A stretch of DNA of 64,000 bases from Imperialibacter roseus (GTDB lineage: Bacteria; Bacteroidota; Bacteroidia; Cytophagales; Cyclobacteriaceae). The translations under genes were made by a program, and so were the position numbers. Location of the stretch: contig NZ_CP136051.1 of NCBI RefSeq assembly GCF_032999765.1, positions 1,092,417 to 1,156,416 on the forward strand, given 5' to 3'. This document shows positions 16,346 to 24,752 of the stretch, piece after piece (positions within the stretch are counted from its first letter, which is position 1; each line of letters begins with the position of its first letter). The notes under the pieces were generated by a model, which saw only the letters and a list, made by a program, of their open reading frames with translations, was not told the origin of the DNA and did not search any database.

Positions 16346-17035
16346 CTACTTACTCTTCAAGGCCTTAGCAATCGCCGCCTCTGCCAGCGGTTCCATCACG
16401 TTGTACCCTGCTTTCGTAGGATGCACGCCATCCCCGGCCAGTTCTTTAGGCAGCCCGTCTCTGTCGTCGGCCATGGCTGAAAAGTAGTCGACATACACGA
16501 TCTTGTTTTTGTCGGCATAGGCCTTGATCATTTTGTTGAGGGCCACGATTTTGGGCGCTGGTTCCATGCCTGGCTTCCACGGGTAGTCATAGGCCGGAAG
16601 CGTGGAAGAGAGCACTACTTTAATGCCATTAGCTCTCGCCAGTTCGGCCATGGAGTATATATTGTCGGCAATCATTTCAAGGGTGGAAGGGCCGGTGTTG
16701 CCTGCGATGTCGTTGGTGCCTGCGAGGATGACCACCACAGCCGGCTTCAGATTGATGACGTCTGCCCGGAAACGCACCAGCATCTGAGGAGTTGTTTGCC
16801 CGCTGATGCCTCTGTTGATGTAGGGCTTGCCTTCGAAAAATTCAGGATTTACCCGGCTCCAGCCTTCCGTAATGGAGTTGCCCATGAACACAACCCTGTT
16901 TTCCCCTTTGGCCGGTGGTGCCAGGGCCGCATTTTGTTCACGGTATTTGGCAAAGTTGGGCCAGTCCTGGGCGAAAAGAGGATTCGTGGCGACTAAAGAA
17001 AATATTAGTACAGCGATAAGTTGAGATTTTTTCAT
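16346..17035 (-). CDS. Secreted SGNH/GDSL hydrolase
   Basis: This 229-residue protein has a signal peptide (LIAVLIFSLVATNPLFAQ). All four SGNH blocks are present: Ser54 in FMGNSITEGW, Gly79 in NRGISGQTT, Asn108 in LAGTNDI, and Asp202/His205 in GDGVHPT. Such enzymes are esterases, often carbohydrate deacetylases, or lysophospholipases; this form with GNSITEGW is common beside glycoside hydrolases. It lies 18 bp downstream of the second propeller gene on the same strand, so they are very likely co-transcribed. Confidence 0.92.
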   Translation of the reverse strand: MKKSQLIAVLIFSLVATNPLFAQDWPNFAKYREQNAALAPPAKGENRVVFMGNSITEGWSRVNPEFFEGKPYINRGISGQTTPQMLVRFRADVINLKPAVVVILAGTNDIAGNTGPSTLEMIADNIYSMAELARANGIKVVLSSTLPAYDYPWKPGMEPAPKIVALNKMIKAYADKNKIVYVDYFSAMADDRDGLPKELAGDGVHPTKAGYNVMEPLAEAAIAKALKSK

Positions 17036-17053
17036 TTGTACAGGCGTGTTTTG

Positions 17054-20000
17054 CTATTTGATCTTATTTTTTTTCTTAAATGCTGCCCAGTCGGCTGCCT
17101 GTTTGGCTACCACTTCAACATACTGTTTTACTGCTTTTGCCGTCGAAGTAGTGGGCGTCATATCATTTTCCTGAAGGATCGACATCAACCTGCTGAGCCT
17201 TCTGTCGGCTCCCATCAGCTCCCGCTGCATTTGGCTTGCCGCAGCTGCCTGCGATTTGCTTTTTCCCTTGCCAGCTTCCAGGTTTTTACTCACCTTTTCC
17301 ATTTCATCGAGAAGAGCGAGACTCTTTTTCCTCGTTTCGTAGCAGGCCATCGAAAGGAAGAACTGCTTTTGCAGATCCACCTTAGAAGTTTTCACCCTGG
17401 GGTCCATTTTGATGGTAATTGGCTGACTGTACGATTTGCCGTCCACTGTTAGTTTCACGTTGTAAGTATCGGGCAGCACAAAAGGCCCGTCAGGTTCTGG
17501 CGCTGAGTTCTGATAGATGGCAGCGATGGAAAAGGAACCTGGTGTTTCAAGTTGAGTATAATGCATGTCCCATTCAAAACGGTTGAGCCCTGCCTTGCCG
17601 GAAAGGATTTTCTGAGGTCTCAGCCAGTAATGAGGGAAGTTCACCGGGGGCACCTCATAGGGCTTGTCGCTGCTGCTGTATTTTTTTACCAGCGTGCCAT
17701 TCAGGTCAAAGACCTCCAGCGACACTTCTGATGCGTCGCCAGGCAAATAGTAGTTGATGATGGCACCGTCAGGTGGGTTTTGACCAGCGGGCTCCTCTTG
17801 GGGCAGCGGTGTGTCGGTATTCATGTTCCAGCGCACCCGGTAGGTGTCCTGGGGTTTGAACAGCACCGGCTGGGTTACAGCGGTAGTTGTCAACTGTCGC
17901 AGGGGAGTAATGTCGTCCAGTATCCAGAACGAGCGCCCGTGCGTGCCCACCACCACATCGTCGTCTTTGATGACAAGGTCACGAATGGAGGTGGCTGGCA
18001 TGTTGAGGCGCAATGGCTGCCAGTTGGCACCGTCGTCGAACGACACATGCACCTGCGTTTCCGATCCAGCGTATAGTAAACCCTTTCTGATGGGATCTTC
18101 TCTTACCACATTGATGGGGTCGTTGGGCAAGCCTTTTACGATCTCCGTCCACGTTTTGCCGCTGTCGTGTGTTTTGAAAATATGGGGCTGCATGTCGTCG
18201 TTGCGAATGCTGTTGATGGCAGCGTAGGCTGTTTCCTTGTCGAAGTGGCCTGCGTCCATCAATGAAACCTTATCCCACGAAGTGACCTGAGGAGGCGTAA
18301 CGTCTGCCCATGTTTTGCCGCCGTCTTTGGTTACGTGAATCAGCCCATCGTCGGTGCCTGCCCAAATTATCTCACCATCTACATGCGACGGGGCCAGTGT
18401 GTAGATCACACCCCGGCGGGGCATGGTTTTCATGCTTTCGTCGGTGTAAATGCCTACACTTTCCGGAATGTCCCAGGTGGCCCTTGTCAGATCGGGACTG
18501 ATCACGTCCCAGCTGTCGCCACCGTTTTGGGTTTTGAACACTACATTGGCTGCAGAGTACAGTGTTCTTGGATCTGTAGGGGCAAAGAGAATAGGCATGG
18601 TACGGATGTAGCGATAGCCACCATCCCGCACAGGATCTGGCGACACATTTTGCACCTGCCCGGTCTTTTTGTTGTATTTGCTTACCCGGCCGCCGTAAAT
18701 GATGTTGGGATCAAGGGGATCGGCTGCCACGTAGCCATATTCTTCCACGCCCACGGGATGCCATTCCCTGAAAGTGATCTGGCCATCGTTGCCACGGCTG
18801 GCAATGCCCACCGAACCACTTTCCTGCTGACCACCGTACACATTGTAAGGAAAGTCGTTGTCGGTGCTGACATGGTAAAACTGTGCCGTAGGCTGATTGT
18901 ACCAGCTGCTGAAAGTTTCTCCGCCGTTCACAGTGATAATTGCTCCCTGATCGGCTGCGATCAGGATGATGTCATGATTGATGGGGTTGATCCAAATGCG
19001 GTGGTAGTCGTCGCCACCCGGGGCTCCACGAAAGGCAGAAAAAGTTTTGCCGCCATCCACAGACTTCCATGTTACCACGTTAGCTGAATAGAGAATGTCG
19101 GGATTGGTGGGATCGACCTGGATTTCTGCGAAGTCATCTCCACGGCCCCATGGTCTTGGATCGTTGTTGATCAGGTACCACGATTCGCCTGCATCATCGG
19201 AACGGAAGATGCCACCTACGTCTGGAGCGTTCACACTGGCGTAGAGCCTTTTGTTGTCGCTCGGTGCTACCGAAATACCGATACGGCCAAGTCCTTGTTC
19301 ATAAGTTGGCAAGCCTTTGGCCAGCTTTTTCCAGGTGTTGCCACCGTCGGTTGACTTGTAAAGCCCGCTGTTGGGGCCCTGCCAGGCAGCATTTTCCCAT
19401 GGGCCCTGACGAGCCTGCCACATGGAGGCGTAGACTGTATTTGGATCTTGTGGGTCAATCAGCACCTGAATGGCACCTGTGTTTTCGTCCATGTACAGCA
19501 CCCTGTCCCATGTAGTGCCGCCGTCTAGCGTGCGGTACACGCCACGCACCTCGTTGGGGCCGTAGGGGTGACCGAGCACTGCTGCAAACACCCTGTTTTC
19601 ATTTTTCGGATCAATATCGATTCGCCCTATCTGCTGACCGTCTTCCAGTCCGAGGTGTTTCCACGTCTTGCCGCCATCGGTTGTTTTATACATGCCATTG
19701 CCTACGGAAAGGTCGGGGCGTTGCAAGCCCTCGCCAGATGCTACATATAGCACATTGGGGTTGGACGGTGAAACGGCAATGTCACCAACAGAGCCTGTTG
19801 GCTGGTCATCGAAAATCGGTACCCAGGTGCGGCCGTAGTCTGTAGTTTTCCACACTCCGCCGTTATTGACGCCGATGTAGAACACGTTTGGTTGCTGAGG
19901 CACGCCCACAGCGCCTACAGTGCGCCCACCCCGGTGCGGGCCTATCATGCGCCACTTCATGTCACCGAATTTTTCAGGCTGATAAACTTGTGCGGACAGC

Positions 20001-20065
20001 TGAAAACTCAGCAGACAAAATACTCCCAGCAAAAGGGCTACTATTGGTTTCGATTGGTTTGACAT
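17054..20065 (-). CDS. VPS10/sortilin-like Asp-box propeller protein, paralogue 2
   Basis: This 1003-residue secreted protein has a signal peptide (VALLLGVFCLLSFQLSAQ). Asp boxes include TTDYGRTW, TTDGGKTW, TLDGGTTW, STDGGNTW, SDDAGESW, TKDGGKTW, THDSGKTW and SFDDGANW. WRMIGPHRGGRTVGAVGVP near the N-terminus and GTHGRSFWILDDITPLRQL in the middle align with paralogue 1. The C-terminal ~200 residues contain a beta-rich domain (DTYNVKLTVDGKSYSQPITI) and then a helical tail. No catalytic residues can be named. It is probably transcribed with the SGNH esterase downstream. Confidence 0.85.
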   Translation of the reverse strand: MSNQSKPIVALLLGVFCLLSFQLSAQVYQPEKFGDMKWRMIGPHRGGRTVGAVGVPQQPNVFYIGVNNGGVWKTTDYGRTWVPIFDDQPTGSVGDIAVSPSNPNVLYVASGEGLQRPDLSVGNGMYKTTDGGKTWKHLGLEDGQQIGRIDIDPKNENRVFAAVLGHPYGPNEVRGVYRTLDGGTTWDRVLYMDENTGAIQVLIDPQDPNTVYASMWQARQGPWENAAWQGPNSGLYKSTDGGNTWKKLAKGLPTYEQGLGRIGISVAPSDNKRLYASVNAPDVGGIFRSDDAGESWYLINNDPRPWGRGDDFAEIQVDPTNPDILYSANVVTWKSVDGGKTFSAFRGAPGGDDYHRIWINPINHDIILIAADQGAIITVNGGETFSSWYNQPTAQFYHVSTDNDFPYNVYGGQQESGSVGIASRGNDGQITFREWHPVGVEEYGYVAADPLDPNIIYGGRVSKYNKKTGQVQNVSPDPVRDGGYRYIRTMPILFAPTDPRTLYSAANVVFKTQNGGDSWDVISPDLTRATWDIPESVGIYTDESMKTMPRRGVIYTLAPSHVDGEIIWAGTDDGLIHVTKDGGKTWADVTPPQVTSWDKVSLMDAGHFDKETAYAAINSIRNDDMQPHIFKTHDSGKTWTEIVKGLPNDPINVVREDPIRKGLLYAGSETQVHVSFDDGANWQPLRLNMPATSIRDLVIKDDDVVVGTHGRSFWILDDITPLRQLTTTAVTQPVLFKPQDTYRVRWNMNTDTPLPQEEPAGQNPPDGAIINYYLPGDASEVSLEVFDLNGTLVKKYSSSDKPYEVPPVNFPHYWLRPQKILSGKAGLNRFEWDMHYTQLETPGSFSIAAIYQNSAPEPDGPFVLPDTYNVKLTVDGKSYSQPITIKMDPRVKTSKVDLQKQFFLSMACYETRKKSLALLDEMEKVSKNLEAGKGKSKSQAAAASQMQRELMGADRRLSRLMSILQENDMTPTTSTAKAVKQYVEVVAKQAADWAAFKKKNKIK

Positions 20066-20118
20066 GGCAGATTCGTTTGGTGTCGGAATCTACCAAAAAA
20101 GTTGAAAGTGTGGCAGCC

Positions 20119-20529
20119 TTAGTTGTTAAATGGCTTAGATCGGTATATCTGAATCATATTCAACAGCGTGTAGGCGAGCACCACCAACGGAATGAAGGGA
20201 GGCTTTATCTTCAGCGGGAGCACATCGGCAGGTACATCGGGAAGAAGGTGAACATAGCATGCCACTATCATCATAATGCCTAGTGAGCCATGGCCCACTA
20301 GCAGTGATACCTTTTTTGAGGCAGCAGAAAATGACAGGAGCCATGGCATGAGCAACAACAAGCCGGTGACTATTTCACCGACAATACCCATGGGATAGGC
20401 AACAGAGGGCATTCCGGAAGTTTCTATTTGCGTGGCATACCATGTTTGAAAGGGATCGATAAACTTCAGCAGGCCAAAGGCGAGGCTCATTGATCCGAGA
20501 AGGATGGAATTGGTTCTGATGGTTTTCAT
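20119..20529 (-). CDS. DoxX-like four-helix membrane protein
   Basis: This 136-residue protein has four predicted membrane helices (SILLGSMSLAFGLLKF, MGIVGEIVTGLLLLMPWLL, LGIMMIVACYVHLLP and FIPLVVLAYTLLNMIQIY). The arrangement and the LLKF start with a later GEI-GLLLL resemble DoxX/DUF417-type proteins, whose function is poorly known. Its ATG lies one base past the stop of the SDR gene, so it is translated from the same message (AraC regulator upstream, then SDR, then this gene). Confidence 0.65.
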   Translation of the reverse strand: MKTIRTNSILLGSMSLAFGLLKFIDPFQTWYATQIETSGMPSVAYPMGIVGEIVTGLLLLMPWLLSFSAASKKVSLLVGHGSLGIMMIVACYVHLLPDVPADVLPLKIKPPFIPLVVLAYTLLNMIQIYRSKPFNN

Positions 20530-20530
20530 G

Positions 20531-21325
20531 CTAGTCGATATTGTTGTTCTTTTTAAACACTTTGGCCATCATTGCCCGTGAAAATGATGCCGGCACCACG
20601 GTGTTCATCATTCTGTACTTCAGGCCAGGCAACACCGAAGGCCGATTTTTCCTCAATCCCTCGAGTGCCTCACTTACGCATTGCTGCACCGACAGCGGTT
20701 TCATGGGCAGGTTGTCTTTTGTGAAGCCAAGCAACGGCAGCACCGGTGTTTCTGTAGGGCTGGTCACCAGCACAGTGATGTGGATGCCAGTGGCCTTCAG
20801 CTCCGTGTTAAGGGCTTTGGCGAGGGCCTGCACCATCGCCTTAGTGCCCGACTCATTGGCCATGTAGGGAAGTCCATCAATGGCACCCATGGCTCCCGTG
20901 AGCAGAATCCCGCCTTTGCCTGCAGCCGCCATTTTCCGACCAAAATGGTGGGTCAATGCGATGTGGGAAAGCGCATTCAGTTGAATGGTGGCCATAAGGT
21001 GATCAAGACCAAATTTGAGGAACTTCCCGGGCTTGCCGGTTCCGGCGTTTGATATCAGCAAACCGACGTTTAGACCATCGGTGCCTTCAATCACTTTTTC
21101 AACACCAGCCGTCGTGGAAAGATCAGCCTCAATTACTTGATAGTTGATGTGGTGTTTTTGCTTTAGCTCCTGTCCCAGGTGCTCTAGCAACTCTTTTCTT
21201 CTCGCTACCAGCACCAGGTCAAATCCGCCGGCTGCAAGCTGCCGGGCAAACTCCTCACCGATACCGGCCGAGGCGCCTGTGATAAGGGCCCACGGGCCGA
21301 ACTTTGCTTTGTCTATCTTCTTCAT
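20531..21325 (-). CDS. SDR-fold protein lacking catalytic Ser and Tyr
   Basis: This 264-residue short-chain dehydrogenase/reductase-fold protein has an intact nucleotide site: TGASAGIGEEF (16-26), ARRKELL with Arg residues favouring NADP(H), NAG at 93-95 and the structural Asn117. At the active site the usual YxxxK reads E158-SGT-K162, so Tyr is replaced by Glu, and the catalytic Ser position (about 145) is Ala in LLTGAMGAIDG. Lys162 is kept. A normal hydride-transfer reaction is therefore unlikely; it may bind NADP(H) as a sensor or use other chemistry. It is co-transcribed with the DoxX-like gene and follows an AraC regulator. Confidence 0.8.
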   Translation of the reverse strand: MKKIDKAKFGPWALITGASAGIGEEFARQLAAGGFDLVLVARRKELLEHLGQELKQKHHINYQVIEADLSTTAGVEKVIEGTDGLNVGLLISNAGTGKPGKFLKFGLDHLMATIQLNALSHIALTHHFGRKMAAAGKGGILLTGAMGAIDGLPYMANESGTKAMVQALAKALNTELKATGIHITVLVTSPTETPVLPLLGFTKDNLPMKPLSVQQCVSEALEGLRKNRPSVLPGLKYRMMNTVVPASFSRAMMAKVFKKNNNID

Positions 21326-21427
21326 GCTTACTGTGAATTATCATATCCACAGCAAAAGTCAGGACTCTGCACTTGTTTGCTTTGCACAAAAAAGTCAATG
21401 AGTTGACTATTCCGGTCGGGATGGTGA

Positions 21428-22270
21428 TTACGCTTTCGTTGAGTTCCGATAATCGGACGGGGACAATCGAAAGGATGCTTTGAAAGTCCTGGAAAAGTGT
21501 GAGACATCGCTGAAGCCTGTTTGAAAGGCGATTTCGCCCACACTCAAGTCACTTACGCCGAGCAGTTCCTTTGCCCGCTCCAGCCGTTTGGTGCGGATGT
21601 AGTTGGCCGGACTTTGTTGGAAGCTGGCCTGAAATGAACGCTGGAAAGTGGACACGCTCATACTGGCAAGCCTGGCAAGGTCTTCCAGCGATAGGCCCGA
21701 AAAAAGGTGATTGTTGACGACGTCTCTGAGGTTGACCTGTCGGGGGGTGAAAAGGTCGGAAAACAGCTGAAGCACCGAGTCGGCATTTTTAGTCTGTATC
21801 AGCAGCAGCACCAGCTCCTTTACTTTGAGTTCAAGCAGCTCATCGCTGACCAGGGAAGGGTTGTCGAAGTAGAAGTAAAGGTTTTCAATAAACTTCCCAA
21901 TCAGCTGGTCAGGAATTACCTTTCTGAAAAACGAATTTGATTCCGAAGCCTTAACAAAAGACGGAATCTCATACTTATAAACGCTTCGGAGGATATCAGG
22001 ATAAAGGTGCACAACAAGAATCTCGTATGTGTTGGAAGCTCCATACTTAAGCAAATCAGCAAAGTGGCTGCCGCACTTCAGCAGCACGGAGTCTTCCGGC
22101 TCCACAGGTAGCTGACCGGAGGGAGAATTGATCCTCGCTTCACCAGCGGAAAAATGGATAAAACAGGCTTCTTCGTGGAAGTCAACAGCAAATCGAAAAG
22201 GGGCCTGAATGACCACCTTTTCGATCAGACATTTGTTGCGATAGTCAAACTTTTCGTGACTGATGACCAT
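21428..22270 (-). CDS. AraC-family transcriptional regulator
   Basis: This 280-residue protein has an N-terminal cupin-like ligand domain (HFSAGEARINSPSGQLPVEPE region) and a C-terminal AraC double HTH (about 180-276): LSLEDLARLASMSVSTFQRS, the arm NYIRTKRLERAKELL, and the second helix pair VGEIAFQTGFSDVSHFSRTF ending in FRLSPSDYR. It resembles the ExsA/YqhC-type activators of Bacteroidota. It is 102 bp upstream of the SDR gene on the same strand and is likely to regulate the SDR-DoxX pair. Confidence 0.9.
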   Translation of the reverse strand: MVISHEKFDYRNKCLIEKVVIQAPFRFAVDFHEEACFIHFSAGEARINSPSGQLPVEPEDSVLLKCGSHFADLLKYGASNTYEILVVHLYPDILRSVYKYEIPSFVKASESNSFFRKVIPDQLIGKFIENLYFYFDNPSLVSDELLELKVKELVLLLIQTKNADSVLQLFSDLFTPRQVNLRDVVNNHLFSGLSLEDLARLASMSVSTFQRSFQASFQQSPANYIRTKRLERAKELLGVSDLSVGEIAFQTGFSDVSHFSRTFKASFRLSPSDYRNSTKA

Positions 22271-22291
22271 CGTTATAGTTTAGCCCATGGC

Positions 22292-22720
22292 TTAAACACT
22301 TTCTGTGTGCTTCTTAAAGTTGTCAAGAATAGCCTGCCAGCCCCCTCTCTGCATTTCGATCGGGTTTTCTTTTTCAGGGTCAAAGGTTTCTATCACTTTG
22401 GTTTTATTGCCATCGGCAGTGAAAACAATGCTGACCTTGCGGCCGTCTTCCATGGTGTAGGCTATGCTTTCATGCGTTTTTACCTCGTCGTATATTCCGC
22501 CGAAGTCGAAGCTGAAGCTGCCGTCCCTGGCGGCCATCGTAGTTTTGAATTTGCCCCCGGTCTTTGGGTCGTTTTCGGCAAAGGGGGCATGCCAGTCGTC
22601 GGAGGCATGGCACCATTGGGTGATGTGCTCAGGCTCGTTCCAGCAGGCCCAAACTTTTTCAATAGGAGCATTGACAACGGCTTCTATGGTGATAGGTGCA
22701 AGGGTTTTGTTATCGCTCAT
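22292..22720 (-). CDS. SRPBCC/AHSA1-domain protein
   Basis: This 142-residue protein has a single Bet v1-like (activator of Hsp90 ATPase homologue) domain. The family marks are TIEAVVNAPIEKVWACWNEPEHITQWCHASDDWH at the N-terminus, FDFGGIYDEVKTHESIAYTMEDGRKV, and the C-terminal helix MQRGGWQAILDNFKKHTES. Such proteins bind hydrophobic ligands in a cavity; no enzyme activity is implied. ATG 22720 is chosen, since the longer frame adds a non-conserved 35-residue tail. It sits just upstream of the AraC regulator on the same strand (21 bp). Confidence 0.88.
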   Translation of the reverse strand: MSDNKTLAPITIEAVVNAPIEKVWACWNEPEHITQWCHASDDWHAPFAENDPKTGGKFKTTMAARDGSFSFDFGGIYDEVKTHESIAYTMEDGRKVSIVFTADGNKTKVIETFDPEKENPIEMQRGGWQAILDNFKKHTESV

Positions 22721-22855
22721 GACTTTTGTGTTTAAGTGAATGAATGATACAAATTTAGGCCATAGCTTCAAAGTGGAAGCTTGCTTAAACCGGCAAATTG
22801 GAGGGTGGATTGCGGCAGAAATCAAAATACTGAAGGAATATTAATTTGGAGAAAA

Positions 22856-23206
22856 CTAGCCCCCTATATCAAGAACTATCTGCAAGTTTTTTTTAATCTC
22901 ATTGATAACGCTTCCTGACAGGGTACCTAGTTTTTGCGTGAGCCTGTTATTATCAATAGCTCTTACTTGATCTATCATTACGTCGCTGTTTTTTTTGAGA
23001 CCCGCATCGCCCTCTCTAAGGTGGACTCGTAGTATGTTTGCCTTTGGGCTAACTTGGCTGGTAATTGGGCATATGATAGTTGAAGGATGAGATAACTTGT
23101 TCAGCAAATTGGTTTGAACAACAAGAACCGGCCTGGTTTTACCGGCTTCAGTACCCATTCGTGGATTTAAGTCAGCCAGCCAAATTTCAAACTGATTAAT
23201 CTCCAT
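22856..23206 (-). CDS. PemK/MazF-family mRNA-cleaving toxin
   Basis: This is a 116-residue toxin from ATG 23206 (MEINQFEIWLADLNPRMGTE); an earlier start at 23221 would add five residues. The MazF fold is clear from EIWLADLNP, the catalytic-region GKTRPVLVVQTNLLN, HPSTIICPITSQ, and DVMIDQVRAIDNNRL. MazF toxins cut single-stranded RNA at short sequences and are neutralised by the partner. The start overlaps the last bases of the antitoxin gene (stop at 23196), giving translational coupling. Confidence 0.92.
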   Translation of the reverse strand: MEINQFEIWLADLNPRMGTEAGKTRPVLVVQTNLLNKLSHPSTIICPITSQVSPKANILRVHLREGDAGLKKNSDVMIDQVRAIDNNRLTQKLGTLSGSVINEIKKNLQIVLDIGG

Positions 23207-23426
23207 CTTCCAAATCTTCAAATTCCTTAAGTACCTTCATTGAGTTTTCCCTGACCAGAAAGGATTCTTTCGTAAGTGCTTTTTCAATAAGCAATCTCTT
23301 TTGAATGTGGTTGTAGTGATCTATTGCCTCATTGATGTAACGATTTCTGGGCAGCTTCAATTCGGATAGGATTTTCTCTGTTTCCATAGAGATGTCATCA
23401 TCAATTTTTAGTGAAACTGTCTTCAT
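23196..23426 (-). CDS. Antitoxin of the PemK/MazF pair (RHH-like)
   Basis: This 76-residue acidic protein begins MKTVSLKIDDDISMETEKIL and continues with LPRNRYINEAIDHYN, the pattern of a ribbon-helix-helix DNA-binding domain (beta strand, then two helices). The acidic C-terminus (KVLKEFEDLEDGD) would bind the toxin. It overlaps the toxin gene by 11 bp. The complex probably autoregulates the operon; a palindrome GTATATT/AATATAC lies at 23540-23558 near the promoter. Confidence 0.85.
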   Translation of the reverse strand: MKTVSLKIDDDISMETEKILSELKLPRNRYINEAIDHYNHIQKRLLIEKALTKESFLVRENSMKVLKEFEDLEDGD

Positions 23427-23521
23427 CTGGATTTTATTTGGTGTAGTAAAGCAAAGTCGGTTCTCTAGGTTTAGAAAGTCCCCCCTCTGGCATAAGCGGA
23501 CGCTTGCGCTAGTTTGTATGA

Positions 23522-23558
23522 CAAAAGTATATCATTTTAGTATATTAATTAAATATAC
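23522..23558 (-). promoter_or_regulatory. Promoter and candidate operator of the MazF module
   Basis: The minus strand reads TACTTTTG (23529-23522), an exact TAnnTTTG element. The palindrome GTATATT (23540-23546) / AATATAC (23552-23558) lies where the -33 box should be, so bound antitoxin would block the polymerase. The -33 itself is weak (TTA-like). The leader to the ATG would be about 90 nt. Confidence 0.5.
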
Positions 23559-23579
23559 CATAAAAGAGTTCAAGCCAGC

Positions 23580-24053
23580 TTACTCAATCACCACCATCTT
23601 CTTTTTGCCCTTTATTTTGAACTTTTCCCTGATGAATAGTCGGCCAATCAATCCTGCGCCAATCAGTGAGCCGCTGATGATCATGGTGTTTTTGTCGAAC
23701 CGGCCTGTGTTGATCACATCGAGGGCCAGGTAACCAGCCCCGGCAATCATGGTAAGCTTCACAAACTTGTAGCCGAAGGCAAACCAGGCCCTGGTTTTCT
23801 GATCAGTATAAAGCACCTCAAAATCGTTGGGGTGCACCTCATAGCCATCGAACAGCACCAGGCCATCCCTGAAGCCTTTGATTTGGTCGGTTACTTTGAA
23901 GTCGTTGTCTTTGATGCGAAAAGCAATGACTTCGCCAGCAAAATACTGAGCCTCACGAGTATTGCTTTTATGGAACAGCAGGTAAGGCTGCTGAGCCCGG
24001 AGTGGGAAGCACAGGAGAGTAACGAGGGAGAGCAGTAGCAGAGTTTTCGGCAT
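23580..24053 (-). CDS. Secreted protein of unknown family, tandem copy A
   Basis: This 157-residue protein (ATG 24053) has a signal peptide (TLLLLSLVTLLCFPLRAQ). It is followed by QPYLLFHKSNTREAQYFAGE, VIAFRIKDNDFKVTDQIKGF, a DGLVLFDGYEVHPNDFEVLY segment, a hydrophobic hairpin at about residues 100-140, and a strongly basic end (KFKIKGKKKMVVIE). The paralogue at 24232-24705 has the same length and order. I do not recognise the family. The soluble front half followed by two hydrophobic stretches suggests an envelope protein. Confidence 0.7.
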   Translation of the reverse strand: MPKTLLLLSLVTLLCFPLRAQQPYLLFHKSNTREAQYFAGEVIAFRIKDNDFKVTDQIKGFRDGLVLFDGYEVHPNDFEVLYTDQKTRAWFAFGYKFVKLTMIAGAGYLALDVINTGRFDKNTMIISGSLIGAGLIGRLFIREKFKIKGKKKMVVIE

Positions 24054-24231
24054 AGTTGGCAATGTAGCAAGAGATATTTATTGAAATGGTATTTCGACCC
24101 ACTTGCCACCCATCGAAAGGACATTATCCTCCGGAGGCAGCCTTGTTGGTGTTTTATCGCTGACCCTGCGGGCACGATTCCCACCAGGGCCAATACTATT
24201 TTCAGAAAGTGAGTGGAAGTGCCGGTGAATA

Positions 24232-24705
24232 TCAGGCAATGACCACCAACTTCATTTTTCCCTTGATTTTAAAGACCCTTCTGAAGATGACATGACTTAA
24301 AACGCCGGCAGCAATCAGAGAGCTGCCCAGGATGATCGTGTTTCTGTCGGTTTCATAATTGTTCAGCAAATCGAGCCCCAGATAGGCAGCGCCGGCAATA
24401 GAGCAGAGCCTCGACAGCTTGAACCGCAGGGCAAACCAGATAATGGTTTTGTCGTCCATATATAGGTGGGTGACGTCCTTTGGGTCGACTTCATAACCAT
24501 CGAAGAGTATCAGGCCGTCTTTAAAGCCTTTGATCTGGTCGGTTACCTTGAAATCGTTGTCTTTGATGCGAAAGGCGATCACTTCTCCTGCATAATACTT
24601 CGCTTCCCTTATCCTGCTTTTATGAAACAACAGAAATGGCTGCTGGGCAAGGCATTCTGACGCAATGACAAATATAAAAAGCAGGGCAAGCAGGTGTTTG
24701 ACCAT
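24232..24705 (-). CDS. Secreted protein of unknown family, tandem copy B
   Basis: This 157-residue paralogue of the protein at 23580 shares QQPFLLFHKSRIREAKYYAG, the exact VIAFRIKDNDFKVTDQIKGF and the end FKIKGKMKLVVIA. A longer frame (to 24942) runs back through the upstream terminator and into the DUF4349 gene, so ATG 24705 with its signal peptide (LLALLFIFVIASECLAQ) is the start. The two genes are separated by 178 bp without a clear gene, as expected after a tandem duplication that has since diverged. Confidence 0.75.
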   Translation of the reverse strand: MVKHLLALLFIFVIASECLAQQPFLLFHKSRIREAKYYAGEVIAFRIKDNDFKVTDQIKGFKDGLILFDGYEVDPKDVTHLYMDDKTIIWFALRFKLSRLCSIAGAAYLGLDLLNNYETDRNTIILGSSLIAAGVLSHVIFRRVFKIKGKMKLVVIA

Positions 24706-24727
24706 GAGCCAAGACAAGATAAAAGAA

Positions 24728-24745
24728 GGGGAGCAAAAGCTCCCC
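24728..24745 (-). terminator. Rho-independent terminator of the DUF4349 gene
   Basis: GGGGAGC (24728-24734) pairs with GCTCCCC (24739-24745) around AAAA. On the minus strand it follows the DUF4349 stop by about 8 nt and is followed by a T-rich run (CTTCTTTTATC). It separates the DUF4349 gene from tandem copy B. Confidence 0.88.
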
Positions 24746-24752
24746 CGTGGTT

